From Chitinophagales bacterium (GTDB lineage: Bacteria; Bacteroidota; Bacteroidia; Chitinophagales; Chitinophagaceae): a DNA stretch of 64,000 nucleotides. Under the pieces are notes generated by a model, which searched no databases, was not told the origin of the DNA, and saw only the letters and a program-made list of their open reading frames with translations. Location of the stretch: positions 1 to 64,000 of the forward strand of contig JAATFV010000096.1 of assembly GCA_015655015.1 (NCBI GenBank), read 5' to 3'. Shown here piece by piece: positions 8,745 through 17,689 of the stretch; within the stretch, counting starts at the first letter, position 1, and every line of letters begins with the position of its first letter. The translations under genes and the position numbers were made by a program.

Positions 8745-10199
8745 ATGTTTATCATCATGCAACGAGGAAAACTATTCTTAACGGGAGGGATCCTGCTTTT
8801 TCTTTTCCACTACACGGCTACGGCACAAACGCTGACGGACTCGGGTACCGTCTATACCCTTCAACAATGTGTCGACAGCGCCCTTAGGAACAATCCTACC
8901 GTTCAAACGGCCGCATTCACCGTGGAAAGCGCCCGGCTCAACGCCCGCCAGCAACAGTCTAATATGCTGCCCACGGTTGCCGGATTCGCCCAGTACGGCG
9001 GCAACAGCGGTAAAAGTATTAACAACTATACCAATACGTACGTTAACCAGAAATACGGCTCCGGATACGGACAGCTGCAGGGCAGCTGGGTGCTCTTTAA
9101 CGGTCTTAGCATAGAGAACTTCGTCCGCCAGTACGCGCTGCTCTATGAGGCCAATAAGAAGGACTGGCAGCAGGCCAAAGACCTGATGACCGTCAATGTC
9201 ATCCTTGCCTATCTCAATGTCCTCAGCACACAGGAGCAGCTGGGCATGGCCCGCAGCCAGGCCGAAGCTACCCGCCGCAGGGTAGAGCTGCTGACCACGC
9301 AGGATCAGGAAGGCGCCATTGCCCCCTCCGACCTCACCGACATGAAAGGACAGCTGGCTACCGATGAGCTGACCGTCATGACCACCATCAATGCACTGGA
9401 AGCCTACAAGCTCGCCCTGGCCCAGTACATGAACATCCCTTATTCCCCCACCTTGAAATTCGCCAGGCTGGGAGAAGACCTTACCCCGACCCCCTACGGC
9501 GCCACAGTAGACCAGATCTACCAGGCGGCCCTTCAGAACCTGGCGCAGGTACAGGCCGCCCATCTTCATACGGCCAGCACGGAAAAAGGAGTGAAAGCCA
9601 CCCGGGGTAACCTGTTCCCTACCCTCTCCCTGGTAGGCCAGGTCAATACCAATTATTCTACGGTGCCGGCATCGATCTATCAGAACACCACCATTGCACA
9701 GACCCAAAGTTATGTGACGGTCAACGGCAACCAGGTACCCGTATTCTCTCCCCAGGATAATTACAAGAACCAGAAGATAGGTTTCAACGACCAGTTCAAT
9801 AACAACCTCTACACCTTCGTCGGACTCAACCTCAACATTCCCATCTTCAACGGCCTTCGGTTGAGGACCGCCTACAAACAGGCGCAGGTGGCCCGCGAAC
9901 AGGCCGCCTTCACCGAGAAGACGACCCTCATCCAGCTGAGACAATCCGTGGAATCCTATTATGTGACGATGATGTCCAACTACAGGATCTATGCTACCCT
10001 GCAGGACCAGGTCACTAATTACGAGGAGTCTTACCGGGCAGCCGGGATCAAATACGACGCCGGAGCGTTGAAGTCCCTGGATTTTATTATTTACAAGACG
10101 AATATAGACCGGGCCAGGTTGAATTTCATACAGGCCAAATACAATTATATCCTCCAGACCAAAGTATTGGATTATTACCAGGGTAAGTTAACCTGGTAA
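8745..10199 (+). CDS. TolC-family outer-membrane efflux protein
   Basis: A 484-residue outer-membrane factor. A signal peptide covers about residues 1-28 and ends in ATAQ. The mature part has the repeated long amphipathic helices of the TolC fold, rich in Ala, Gln and Leu, starting with YTLQQCVDSALRNNPTVQ, and a second internal repeat starting near EKGVKATRGNLFPTLSL. It should form the outer-membrane channel of the tripartite exporter. It ends the cluster. An alternative ATG start at codon 5 (8757) would give an equally good signal peptide. Confidence 0.9.
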   Translation: MFIIMQRGKLFLTGGILLFLFHYTATAQTLTDSGTVYTLQQCVDSALRNNPTVQTAAFTVESARLNARQQQSNMLPTVAGFAQYGGNSGKSINNYTNTYVNQKYGSGYGQLQGSWVLFNGLSIENFVRQYALLYEANKKDWQQAKDLMTVNVILAYLNVLSTQEQLGMARSQAEATRRRVELLTTQDQEGAIAPSDLTDMKGQLATDELTVMTTINALEAYKLALAQYMNIPYSPTLKFARLGEDLTPTPYGATVDQIYQAALQNLAQVQAAHLHTASTEKGVKATRGNLFPTLSLVGQVNTNYSTVPASIYQNTTIAQTQSYVTVNGNQVPVFSPQDNYKNQKIGFNDQFNNNLYTFVGLNLNIPIFNGLRLRTAYKQAQVAREQAAFTEKTTLIQLRQSVESYYVTMMSNYRIYATLQDQVTNYEESYRAAGIKYDAGALKSLDFIIYKTNIDRARLNFIQAKYNYILQTKVLDYYQGKLTW

Positions 10200-10238
10200 T
10201 AACATCCGTTTTATCGCAGGAGATTATGGGCCGATTTT

Positions 10239-11663
10239 TTAAAATAAATCCCTCAATAAAACAAAACTATCGACATATTGTGCCGAATGCTCGTTCTGCT
10301 TCACTCCATATACAGTGACCATAGTGATGAAAATGGTCTTATTGGTTTTAGTAGCGCTTCGGTATGCCAGCACTTTATGCTGCAATTCCTTAGCATATTT
10401 AGCAGTGATTTCGTAGGGTACATTGGCAAATTTCATTTCACAAAGATTAATGCACCTGTCGGCGCGATCTATAACGAGATCTATCTGCGCACCTGCCTCT
10501 TTATTATACCAGGCCGACTGTTCGGAGTAAATGCTTCCTATTTGTAATGCTTGTTTTATTTTGTGTACATGTTTAAGACAGATATTTTCAAAGGCATAGC
10601 CACTCCAGGCCTTCCAGCTGTTCCCGCTGCTTATAAGCGCCCATGCGCCTTTCTCATGTGACTTCGATTTTTCAATGAACTTTAAATAAAAAAGAGAGTA
10701 CTCATCCGATAATCTATATATGGCATCCTTTACTTTTTTGTTCAAAGGAGCATAGGAAGTTATAAAGCCGCTTTCTTCCAGCTCTGTCAGAACACTGCTA
10801 AGATAACCCCCGCTTTTTAATCTGGCTGTTTTGACCAGTTCATTACGGGTAAGGCCATTCTGGCGCAAACTCAATGTTCTTATGATGGAAATATGTATTT
10901 CCGAACCGTCATACAAAGACTGATACAATTTTTCAAACTCCTGCCGGAGAGGGGCCTTTTCAGAAAAACAGATATTGTCAATATTTTGTATGGCGCTTTT
11001 GCCGGATCTCACTTCATCCAAATAATGAGGCACCCCACCCATTACCATATACAGCTGAACTATCTGGTACTGATCCAGCTTAATATTTTTTAATTTAAAG
11101 AAAGCCTGCGTTTCAGCCAGCGTAAATGGCAGCAATCTTATCTGTCTTGTTATCCTGTTATGAAGTCCCCCCTTGTTGTACACTATTTTATTGATCATCC
11201 AGGATGCCGCCGATCCGCAAATAACGACTATTATATCTTTCCGTTTGGTACACCATGAATTCCAGAAATAATCAAAGGCGCCTAAAAATCCGGAATGCAT
11301 CGTATCGAGCCAGGGCAGCTCGTCAAAAAAGATCACCTTCTTTTTTCTGGTGCTGAGAGTTTCGACATATCGGCCAAGTATCGAAAATGCTTCCGGCCAG
11401 TTGGCAGGAGTGGCAGGGCGGATAGGTGTTCTCCAATATTTTCCCAGCGCATCCGCAAAGTTAAAAAGTTGTATTTCGGAACTGGTTTTTTGGCTGCCTG
11501 ACAACTCGAAACATATATGTTTTTCATACACCGTTCTTATCAGAAAAGTCTTACCGACTCTCCGGCGGCCATATATTGCAATAAGTTCAGCTTTGGGAGA
11601 AGCCAATGCATCTTGCATGATTGCAATTTCGTCTTCCCTCCCTGCTATTGCCTCCAATGCCAT
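10239..11663 (-). CDS. AAA ATPase (archaeal-ATPase/DUF234 type) with C-terminal PD-(D/E)XK-like domain
   Basis: A 474-residue protein. Walker A GRRRVGKT is at 32-39 and Walker B IFFDELP near 111-117. A winged-helix-like segment lies around 262-330. The C-terminal part carries E359, then QIDLVID with D395 and CEMKFA with E409/K411, the spacing of a PD-(D/E)XK nuclease-type core. Proteins of this family are common in archaea and Bacteroidota, often in several copies, and their role is not settled. The gene is visibly more AT-rich than its neighbours and shares no pathway with them, which suggests acquisition. Its promoter side carries the palindrome array at 11691-11832. Confidence 0.85.
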   Translation of the reverse strand: MALEAIAGREDEIAIMQDALASPKAELIAIYGRRRVGKTFLIRTVYEKHICFELSGSQKTSSEIQLFNFADALGKYWRTPIRPATPANWPEAFSILGRYVETLSTRKKKVIFFDELPWLDTMHSGFLGAFDYFWNSWCTKRKDIIVVICGSAASWMINKIVYNKGGLHNRITRQIRLLPFTLAETQAFFKLKNIKLDQYQIVQLYMVMGGVPHYLDEVRSGKSAIQNIDNICFSEKAPLRQEFEKLYQSLYDGSEIHISIIRTLSLRQNGLTRNELVKTARLKSGGYLSSVLTELEESGFITSYAPLNKKVKDAIYRLSDEYSLFYLKFIEKSKSHEKGAWALISSGNSWKAWSGYAFENICLKHVHKIKQALQIGSIYSEQSAWYNKEAGAQIDLVIDRADRCINLCEMKFANVPYEITAKYAKELQHKVLAYRSATKTNKTIFITMVTVYGVKQNEHSAQYVDSFVLLRDLF

Positions 11664-11690
11664 ATAGATTCAATTTTAAAAATCTCACCC

Positions 11691-11832
11691 ACGCCAAAAG
11701 TACCATCTTTACCATAGATTTGGCGTATCTTAAATTCTCACCTACGCCAAAAGTACCATTTTTCACCCACATTTGGCGTATCTCAAATCCTCACTTACGC
11801 CAAAAGTGGCATTTTCAACCCACATTTGGCGT
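11691..11832. repeat. Three 36-bp palindromic units at a 53-bp period
   Basis: Units at 11691-11726, 11744-11779 and 11797-11832 each begin with ACGCCAAAAGT and end with TTTGGCGT, giving perfect 8-bp inverted ends around a 20-base centre. Starts are exactly 53 bp apart, about five helical turns, so all units face the same side of the DNA. The linkers are related (TATCTTAAATTCTCACCT and variants). The array fills the spacer between the end of metX and the ATPase start codon, whose first base is 28 bases away. Confidence 0.85.
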
Positions 11833-11887
11833 AGGTGACACTCACCCGATAATGTAACAGGCAGGATTTTATTGTTGAAAGTATTCG

Positions 11888-12904
11888 CTAAAAGCGGCTC
11901 ATCCACGCTCTCAGGTGAGTGGCGATCTTCCCCCCCTCCACCATAAAGCCATCATGGCCATAAACAGAATCGATCTCTATCAGCGTAGCGTCCGGCAGGT
12001 TCCGGGCCATATGGCGCTGTTCCTCCAGCGGACAGAGAATATCGCTCCCAATCCCCATGATCAGCGTTTTTTGCGTGATCGCCTGTAACACCCCATCGAT
12101 CCCCCCCGCACGCCCCCGGGCCAGCTGATGACTATCCATCGCCTTGGTTAACAGCCAGTAACAATAGGCGTTAAACCGGCTTATCAGCTTATCTCCCTGG
12201 TAATTTATATAAGAGCTGGCCTTAAAATGATCCAGCTTCTCCGGATCGGGGTCCGTCTGTTTGGCCACCATAATCCCATAATTCCGGTAGGTAAGGATGC
12301 CGATAGCCCTTGCAGCCTTCAGCCCCTTTCGGCCGGCCTCCGGCGAGGCCTCCTGCCAGGTCCCGTCGGCCTCGATGGCCAGTCGCTGCGCCGTATGGAC
12401 GGCGATCCCCCAGGCGCTCTCCGAAGGCGAGGTGGCGATCAGGAACAGCTTTTCAATTCTTTCGCTCTCCATGACGGCCCACTCCAACGCCTGGTAGCCC
12501 CCCATGCTCCCCCCCATCAGAAGATGGATCTTTTCGATGCCCAGGTGCTCCCGGAGCAAAATATGGGCCCGTACCATGTCCCGGATAGTGATCATGGGGA
12601 AATGACTGTAATAAGGCTGCCCCGTCCCGGGATCCGTGCTCAGAGGCCCCGTACTGCCATAACAAGAGCCTAAAATATTGGCACAGACAATGAAATATTT
12701 ATCGGGGTCGATCCCCTCCTTTGCGCCTATCACACCCGACCACCAATGCCCGGCATCGGAATTTGCCGTAAGCGCATGGCAGACCCATACCGTATTGCTC
12801 CGGTCCGCATTGAGCCGGCCATAGGTATGGTACGCGATCGTAATACCGGCCAGGGATTGCCCGTTTTCCAGGTTAAAAGGCTGCTCATAATTATAATACT
12901 TCAT
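11888..12904 (-). CDS. metX: Homoserine O-acetyltransferase
   Basis: An alpha/beta-hydrolase that transfers an acetyl group from acetyl-CoA to homoserine in methionine synthesis. The nucleophile elbow GGSMGG puts the catalytic serine at about residue 133; the acid is in GSDILCP (about 288) and the histidine in YGHDG (about 317). The HALTAN and GSCYGSTGP motifs are those of MetX rather than plain esterases. The 338-residue length is normal. The ATG at 12904 is chosen over an in-frame TTG two codons upstream. It is divergent from the OsmC gene and close to the sulfhydrylase at 13538, making a small methionine locus. Confidence 0.92.
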   Translation of the reverse strand: MKYYNYEQPFNLENGQSLAGITIAYHTYGRLNADRSNTVWVCHALTANSDAGHWWSGVIGAKEGIDPDKYFIVCANILGSCYGSTGPLSTDPGTGQPYYSHFPMITIRDMVRAHILLREHLGIEKIHLLMGGSMGGYQALEWAVMESERIEKLFLIATSPSESAWGIAVHTAQRLAIEADGTWQEASPEAGRKGLKAARAIGILTYRNYGIMVAKQTDPDPEKLDHFKASSYINYQGDKLISRFNAYCYWLLTKAMDSHQLARGRAGGIDGVLQAITQKTLIMGIGSDILCPLEEQRHMARNLPDATLIEIDSVYGHDGFMVEGGKIATHLRAWMSRF

Positions 12905-13040
12905 CCGCAATTATTTGTCTTCAAGGGTCATCTGCCGGCTGGCTGAGATGCTCCCAATTCTCTATTTCGATGCAAAATAAGGGCTTAGATGAATTACATT
13001 TCAAAAATCTTTATGAACTACATTTGCAAAAATCTTTTTT
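12905..13040. promoter_or_regulatory. Divergent metX/osmC promoter region
   Basis: On the plus strand TACATTTG at 13019-13026 matches the -7 box and would start transcription just before the OsmC ATG. It is the second of two direct copies of GAAnTACATTT (12991 and 13015). A hairpin at 12925-12955 (GGG/CCC and CATCT/AGATG stems) would sit in the metX leader about 20 bases before its ATG. No known SAM riboswitch pattern is visible. Confidence 0.5.
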
Positions 13041-13463
13041 ATGATACAAATTGAGGTTAACAGGGTCAACGGGGATTTTGGCTTTGAGGCAAAAGACGCT
13101 GCCGGGCATATCGCCCGCATGGATAGCAGCCCGGAGACCGGGGGACTTGATTTCGGCATCCGCCCCATGCAAATGCTGCTGATGGGCCTGGGAGGCTGCA
13201 GCGGCATCGACATCGTATCCATCCTGAAAAAGCAAAGACAGACCGTAGAAGGATTCCGTATGCTGATCGAAGGGGAAAGAGAGCCGGGTAAAGAACCATC
13301 CTTATGGCAGACCGCCCATATCGTATTCGAGCTGAAAGGAGCTATTGATCCCGACAAGGCCCAAAAAGCCTGCGAGCTGTCCATGGATAAATACTGTTCC
13401 GTAGCCGCAACCCTTCGGGAAGCCCGCTGCAACATCACCTGGGAAATGCGGATCGTCAGTTAG
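13041..13463 (+). CDS. OsmC-family protein
   Basis: A 140-residue OsmC/Ohr-fold protein. The two conserved cysteines are in GGCSGIDIVS (about residue 53) and KYCSVAATL (about residue 117), which in this family form the thiol peroxidase centre. The HIARMDSSPETGGLDFGIRP segment before the first cysteine is typical of the YhfA-like branch rather than Ohr. It may reduce organic peroxides or act on a sulfur compound; its position between metX and the sulfhydrylase favours a link to sulfur metabolism, but that is inference. Confidence 0.85.
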   Translation: MIQIEVNRVNGDFGFEAKDAAGHIARMDSSPETGGLDFGIRPMQMLLMGLGGCSGIDIVSILKKQRQTVEGFRMLIEGEREPGKEPSLWQTAHIVFELKGAIDPDKAQKACELSMDKYCSVAATLREARCNITWEMRIVS

Positions 13464-13537
13464 CCCGGCACAGCCATCAACCCGGACCATCCGTCCCCCT
13501 TAACAATACTATTTAATTTTCATAACACCCGTTCTAT

Positions 13538-14707
13538 ATGTCACATCACCGCATCACACAAGCCATCCGCATCCGCACCGACCGCACCAACGAAAGAGAG
13601 CATTCCTCCCCCCTCTTCCTCACCAGCAGCTTCACTTTCGACGACTCCGAACAAATGCGGGCCGCTTTCGCAGACGAGACGGACGATAATATATACAGCC
13701 GCTTCAGCAATCCTACCGTACAGGAATTCACAGACCGCATGGTCGCCCTGGAAGGGGCAGAAGATGGCTTTGCCACCGCCTCCGGTATGAGCGCTATCGT
13801 CGCTTCCTTCATGAGCTTCCTGAAAAAAGGCGACCACCTGCTCTCCTGCAATGCCGTCTTTGGCAGCACACATACCATCATCACCAAATACCTCCCGAAA
13901 TTCGGCATCGAATATACCTACGTCAACGCCGGCAACCCGCAGGAATGGGAAGCCGCCATCCGGCCCAATACTAAAATGATCTACCTGGAGACCCCTACCA
14001 ATCCGGGATTGGAGATCATCGACCTGGAAGCCGCCGGCCAGCTGGCCCGCAAACATAATTTGATCCTCAATGTAGATAATTGTTTCGCCACCCCCATCGG
14101 TCAGACCCCCATCCAATACGGAGCGGACCTGGTCGTGCATTCCGCTACCAAATGGCTGGACGGACAAGGACGCGTATTAGGCGGGGTCATCGTAGGGAAA
14201 AAAGAGCTCATCCATGAGATCTATCTCTTCTGCCGCAGTACAGGCCCTTCCCTATCCCCCTTTAACGCCTGGGTCCTGAGCCGCAGCCTGGAAACACTGG
14301 ACGTACGCATGGAAAGACACTCGGCCAATGCACTGCACATTGCACAGGCCCTGGAACAACATCCCAAAATTTCCTGGCTGAGGTACCCCTTTCTACCCAG
14401 CCATCCGCAACATGCTATCGCCCGATCACAAATGAGCAATGGCGGCGGTATTATCTGCTTCGAGCTGAAAGGCGGACTGGACAGCGGAAAAAAATTCCTG
14501 GACAATCTCCAGATGCTTTCAAAAACAGCGAACCTGGGAGACACCCGCAGCATCGCCTCCCATCCTGCCAGCACCACCCACGCCAAGCTCACCCCGGAAG
14601 AAAGACAATTGGTCAACATCACACCAGGACTCATCAGGATCTCCGTCGGACTGGAACATAGGGACGATATCCTGCAGGATATCTTACAGACCCTGGATAA
14701 ATGTTGA
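13538..14707 (+). CDS. metZ: PLP-dependent O-acetyl/succinylhomoserine sulfhydrylase
   Basis: A 389-residue Cys/Met-metabolism enzyme of aspartate-aminotransferase fold. The PLP lysine is in VHSATKWLDGQG (about residue 209); ATASGMSAI, YSRFSNPTV, LETPTNPGL and VDNCFATP mark the cofactor and substrate pockets. It should convert activated homoserine and sulfide to homocysteine, or act as a cystathionine gamma-synthase; with an acetyltransferase (metX) close by, O-acetylhomoserine is the likely substrate. The 74-base gap after the OsmC gene suggests co-transcription. Confidence 0.87.
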   Translation: MSHHRITQAIRIRTDRTNEREHSSPLFLTSSFTFDDSEQMRAAFADETDDNIYSRFSNPTVQEFTDRMVALEGAEDGFATASGMSAIVASFMSFLKKGDHLLSCNAVFGSTHTIITKYLPKFGIEYTYVNAGNPQEWEAAIRPNTKMIYLETPTNPGLEIIDLEAAGQLARKHNLILNVDNCFATPIGQTPIQYGADLVVHSATKWLDGQGRVLGGVIVGKKELIHEIYLFCRSTGPSLSPFNAWVLSRSLETLDVRMERHSANALHIAQALEQHPKISWLRYPFLPSHPQHAIARSQMSNGGGIICFELKGGLDSGKKFLDNLQMLSKTANLGDTRSIASHPASTTHAKLTPEERQLVNITPGLIRISVGLEHRDDILQDILQTLDKC

Positions 14708-14772
14708 GGAAGGAATTTCCGGGAATTATAATATTCCACTTCGATATGCGTTAGTAGCTAACAACCAAGGCC

Positions 14773-16149
14773 ATGAGCCTACTTAGACTAATAAAAGCTA
14801 TACTACATATCGGAGTACGAAAGAGCTTTTCCTTCGAAGAAGCGAGAAAGATCAAGGCGCTTAATTTCGGTGTCTTACTAAGTCTTCCTTTACAGGTAGT
14901 CTTCGGATGCCTGAATGTCCTGAATCATTATTATTTTCTCGCCCTCTTCAACGGACTACTGGTAACAGGCAATATCCTCACCGCTTTATTACAGCACTAT
15001 GGACATCTCAAGGCAGCCAGGATCCTTTATATCACCGGCATCATCGTATTCTTCACCTATACCCCGATCCATTTTCACAACAGCTCGGAATATGTGCTGA
15101 TCCTGAATATAGCAGCCATCCTGCTATTGTTCGATCAGACCACCACCTACTGCATCATGATCCTGGTGGATATGGCCTGCTTCGTCTTCGTAAAAATAAG
15201 TATCGGCTTCGTCACACCCATCGCTGAGCTTTCCGCTTATCGGAATATCCTTAGCCTCGCTACCTTTTTTTTATGCCTGACCGGCATCCTGCTCTATCAC
15301 CGGCATCAGCAGAGACACTATCAGTCGAGACTGGAAAAAATGAATGAAGAGCTGAATAAGAGATCCGAGAACCTGGAAAACCTGAACAAGTCCAAAGAAA
15401 AAATATTTTCCATCCTTTCTCACGACTTGAGACAGCCGCTGATCTCCGTGAAATCGCTCCTCTATCTGATGAACCAGAATGCCGTATCATCGTCGACCTT
15501 GCTGGAAATGTCCGGTAAGATCAACAGCAGCATTGACCATATGCTGCTGAGCCTGGACAATACCCTGAACTGGTCCATCAGCCAGCTGAACGGCTTCCGC
15601 ACCACCCCCGAGAACCTCGATCTCTATGAAATAGCAGGAAATGTGCACGAGTTCCTGGAAGAGAACATCCAGGGCAAAAACCTGGTCTATATCGACAATA
15701 TCCAGGTCAATGCCAGGGTATCGGCAGACAAAGAACAGTTGACGATCATCTTACGCAACCTGCTCTCCAATGCCATCAAATTTACCCGCACCGGCGGATT
15801 GATCCACCTGTTCGCAAAAGAACACGTTTTACACTGGGAGATCAGTATTGAAGATAATGGCATCGGCATGGATGAAGAAATGCTGAGCAAGCTCTTCAAC
15901 GCAGACGAGCATTTCACCCGCCGGGGTACGGCAAATGAAAAAGGCACGGGCCTGGGCCTGCGATTGATCAAAGAATTGATACAAATGAACGAAGGTAATA
16001 TCTCCGTCGCCAGCACGCCGGGAAAAGGAACCACCTTCTCCGTAATGCTTAAAAAGGCAGTCATACCTGTTGTGATACCCACCCCCATAACAGTCTCCTC
16101 CGCCATTCCCAAAGACAAGAACCTTCCCGGCAGGCTCAGCTATAGCTAA
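14773..16149 (+). CDS. Sensor histidine kinase, membrane-bound, orphan
   Basis: A 458-residue kinase. About six membrane segments span residues 30-175, with no large periplasmic sensor domain between them. A short coiled-coil linker (about 182-212) leads to the H-box ILSHDLRQPL with H217, then the ATPase domain with NLLSNAIKF, DNGIGMD and GTGLGLRLIK. Residues after about 430 form a Pro/Val/Thr-rich tail of unknown use. No response regulator is adjacent; the nearest is the NarL-type gene at 22211, but pairing them is speculation. Confidence 0.88.
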   Translation: MSLLRLIKAILHIGVRKSFSFEEARKIKALNFGVLLSLPLQVVFGCLNVLNHYYFLALFNGLLVTGNILTALLQHYGHLKAARILYITGIIVFFTYTPIHFHNSSEYVLILNIAAILLLFDQTTTYCIMILVDMACFVFVKISIGFVTPIAELSAYRNILSLATFFLCLTGILLYHRHQQRHYQSRLEKMNEELNKRSENLENLNKSKEKIFSILSHDLRQPLISVKSLLYLMNQNAVSSSTLLEMSGKINSSIDHMLLSLDNTLNWSISQLNGFRTTPENLDLYEIAGNVHEFLEENIQGKNLVYIDNIQVNARVSADKEQLTIILRNLLSNAIKFTRTGGLIHLFAKEHVLHWEISIEDNGIGMDEEMLSKLFNADEHFTRRGTANEKGTGLGLRLIKELIQMNEGNISVASTPGKGTTFSVMLKKAVIPVVIPTPITVSSAIPKDKNLPGRLSYS

Positions 16150-16215
16150 AATCAAACGGCCCGGCAAAGCCAGGCCATCTGAATATTTGTACAATGAAGG
16201 AAACACAACCCAATA

Positions 16216-17541
16216 TTATTCGCCCCAGATCTCTTCTTTACCCTGCAGCCATAATTTGACCAATTCGGTCGTGACTGACTTCGGTCTTTCCAGGGGGAAT
16301 CCTAAGGCCCTGTCCCAGCACAGACTTGCCAGTACGCCCAGCGCACGGCTCACACCGAACAGGACAGTATAGAATTCATATTCTACCATACCATAATGCA
16401 CCAGCAGCGCACCGCTATGTGCATCTACATTCGGCCACGGATTTTTGATCTTCCCCAGAGATTGAAGAATGGGAGGAACCGTCTCGTAGATATTCCATAC
16501 TGTCTGCACGATGGAATCATTCTTTATATGCTTCTTACCGAATTCCATCTGTGCGGTAAACCGGGGATCTGTCTTACGCAATACGGCATGCCCGTATCCC
16601 GGCACCACTTTCCCTTCATTCAGGGTCTTGCGGACATAAGCATCGATCTGCTCCTTACTGGGCAGCTCGACACCCAGCTCTTTGCGCATATCCAGGATCC
16701 ATTTGATCACTTCCTGGTTGGCCAGCCCATGCAAGGGGCCTGCCAGCCCATTCATTCCGGCCGCAAAGCTCAAATAAGGATCACTGAGCGCTGAACCTAC
16801 CAGGTGGGTGGTATGAGCGCTTACATTCCCGCCTTCATGATCGGCATGGATCGTCATATACAAACGCATCAGCTCCCGGAAGGTCTCGTCCTCATAACCC
16901 AGCATATGGGCGAAATTACCAGCCCAGTCCAACAGGCCATTCGGGTGAATATGATCCTCATCCTTATATTTTCTGCGATAGATATAGGCGGCAACACGGG
17001 GCAGCCGCGCGATCAGATCCATGGCATCGTCAAATACCGCCTCCCAATAATCCTTTTTATTCATCCCCTCCGCATACCTCTCGGCAAACTTGCTTTCCGT
17101 CTGCAGGGCCATAATAGCAATGACAAACTGGGTCATGGGATGGGTGGAGATCGGCAAAGCCTCGATCGCTGCAAAGACATGATTGGGTACATGGCTGCGG
17201 CGCTGCCAGTTAGCCGTGATCTCATGCACATCGTCCTCCGTGGGCAGCTCCCCCAATAACATTAAATGGAACAATCCCTCAGGCAAAGGCTCCGTCCCCC
17301 CCTGCGCCTTGGGCAGCTTCTGCTGAAGGTCCGGGATGGAATACCCCCGGAACCGTATCCCTTCCTGTGCATCCAGTAAAGAGGTCTCGCTCACCAGGCC
17401 GGTAATTCCCCGCATACCCTGGTAGATCTGTGAAAGGGTTACCTCCCCTATTTTCTTATTCCCGTGCTCTTTTAATAAATCCTTTATTTCCGCAGCCACG
17501 ATATCAGCTTTGGACTTGAACCTGTCTTTTATAATTGCCAT
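16216..17541 (-). CDS. gltA: Citrate synthase, eukaryote-like type
   Basis: A 441-residue enzyme that condenses acetyl-CoA and oxaloacetate in the TCA cycle. The sequence resembles mitochondrial citrate synthases rather than the E. coli type: [37 protein letters not shown] and [11 protein letters not shown] contain the catalytic His, His and Asp. That type is usual in Bacteroidota, so it is not evidence of recent transfer. It stands alone, convergent with the histidine kinase. The ATG at 17541 gives the expected N-terminus. Confidence 0.93.
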   Translation of the reverse strand: MAIIKDRFKSKADIVAAEIKDLLKEHGNKKIGEVTLSQIYQGMRGITGLVSETSLLDAQEGIRFRGYSIPDLQQKLPKAQGGTEPLPEGLFHLMLLGELPTEDDVHEITANWQRRSHVPNHVFAAIEALPISTHPMTQFVIAIMALQTESKFAERYAEGMNKKDYWEAVFDDAMDLIARLPRVAAYIYRRKYKDEDHIHPNGLLDWAGNFAHMLGYEDETFRELMRLYMTIHADHEGGNVSAHTTHLVGSALSDPYLSFAAGMNGLAGPLHGLANQEVIKWILDMRKELGVELPSKEQIDAYVRKTLNEGKVVPGYGHAVLRKTDPRFTAQMEFGKKHIKNDSIVQTVWNIYETVPPILQSLGKIKNPWPNVDAHSGALLVHYGMVEYEFYTVLFGVSRALGVLASLCWDRALGFPLERPKSVTTELVKLWLQGKEEIWGE

Positions 17542-17689
17542 GTCTGAGCTATTTTAGAAATCCGCGTTAAATGCGCCACGCTTCCGGCGTTTTAAAGATA
17601 GACCAACTGATTTTGCCCGATAAAGTTAGCGCACGAAATGTTGTAGAACAAATGATTTGCCGGGTTTTACATTATTTTAATCCGTAACG

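Noticed and set aside
8778-9944. Long minus-strand frame opposite the TolC gene
   Set aside because: It mirrors the third-position bias of the TolC-like gene and contains no known motif.
11691-11832. CRISPR-like array
   Set aside because: Only three units with related linkers, no unique spacers and no cas genes; the units are palindromes flanking one gene.
12905-13010. Possible SAM riboswitch in the metX leader
   Set aside because: Only a hairpin (12925-12955) is visible; the conserved SAM-I and SAM-II core sequences are not present and the leader is short.
16216-17541. Citrate synthase as a gene transferred from eukaryotes
   Set aside because: The mitochondrial-like type is normal in Bacteroidota, and composition fits the neighbours.
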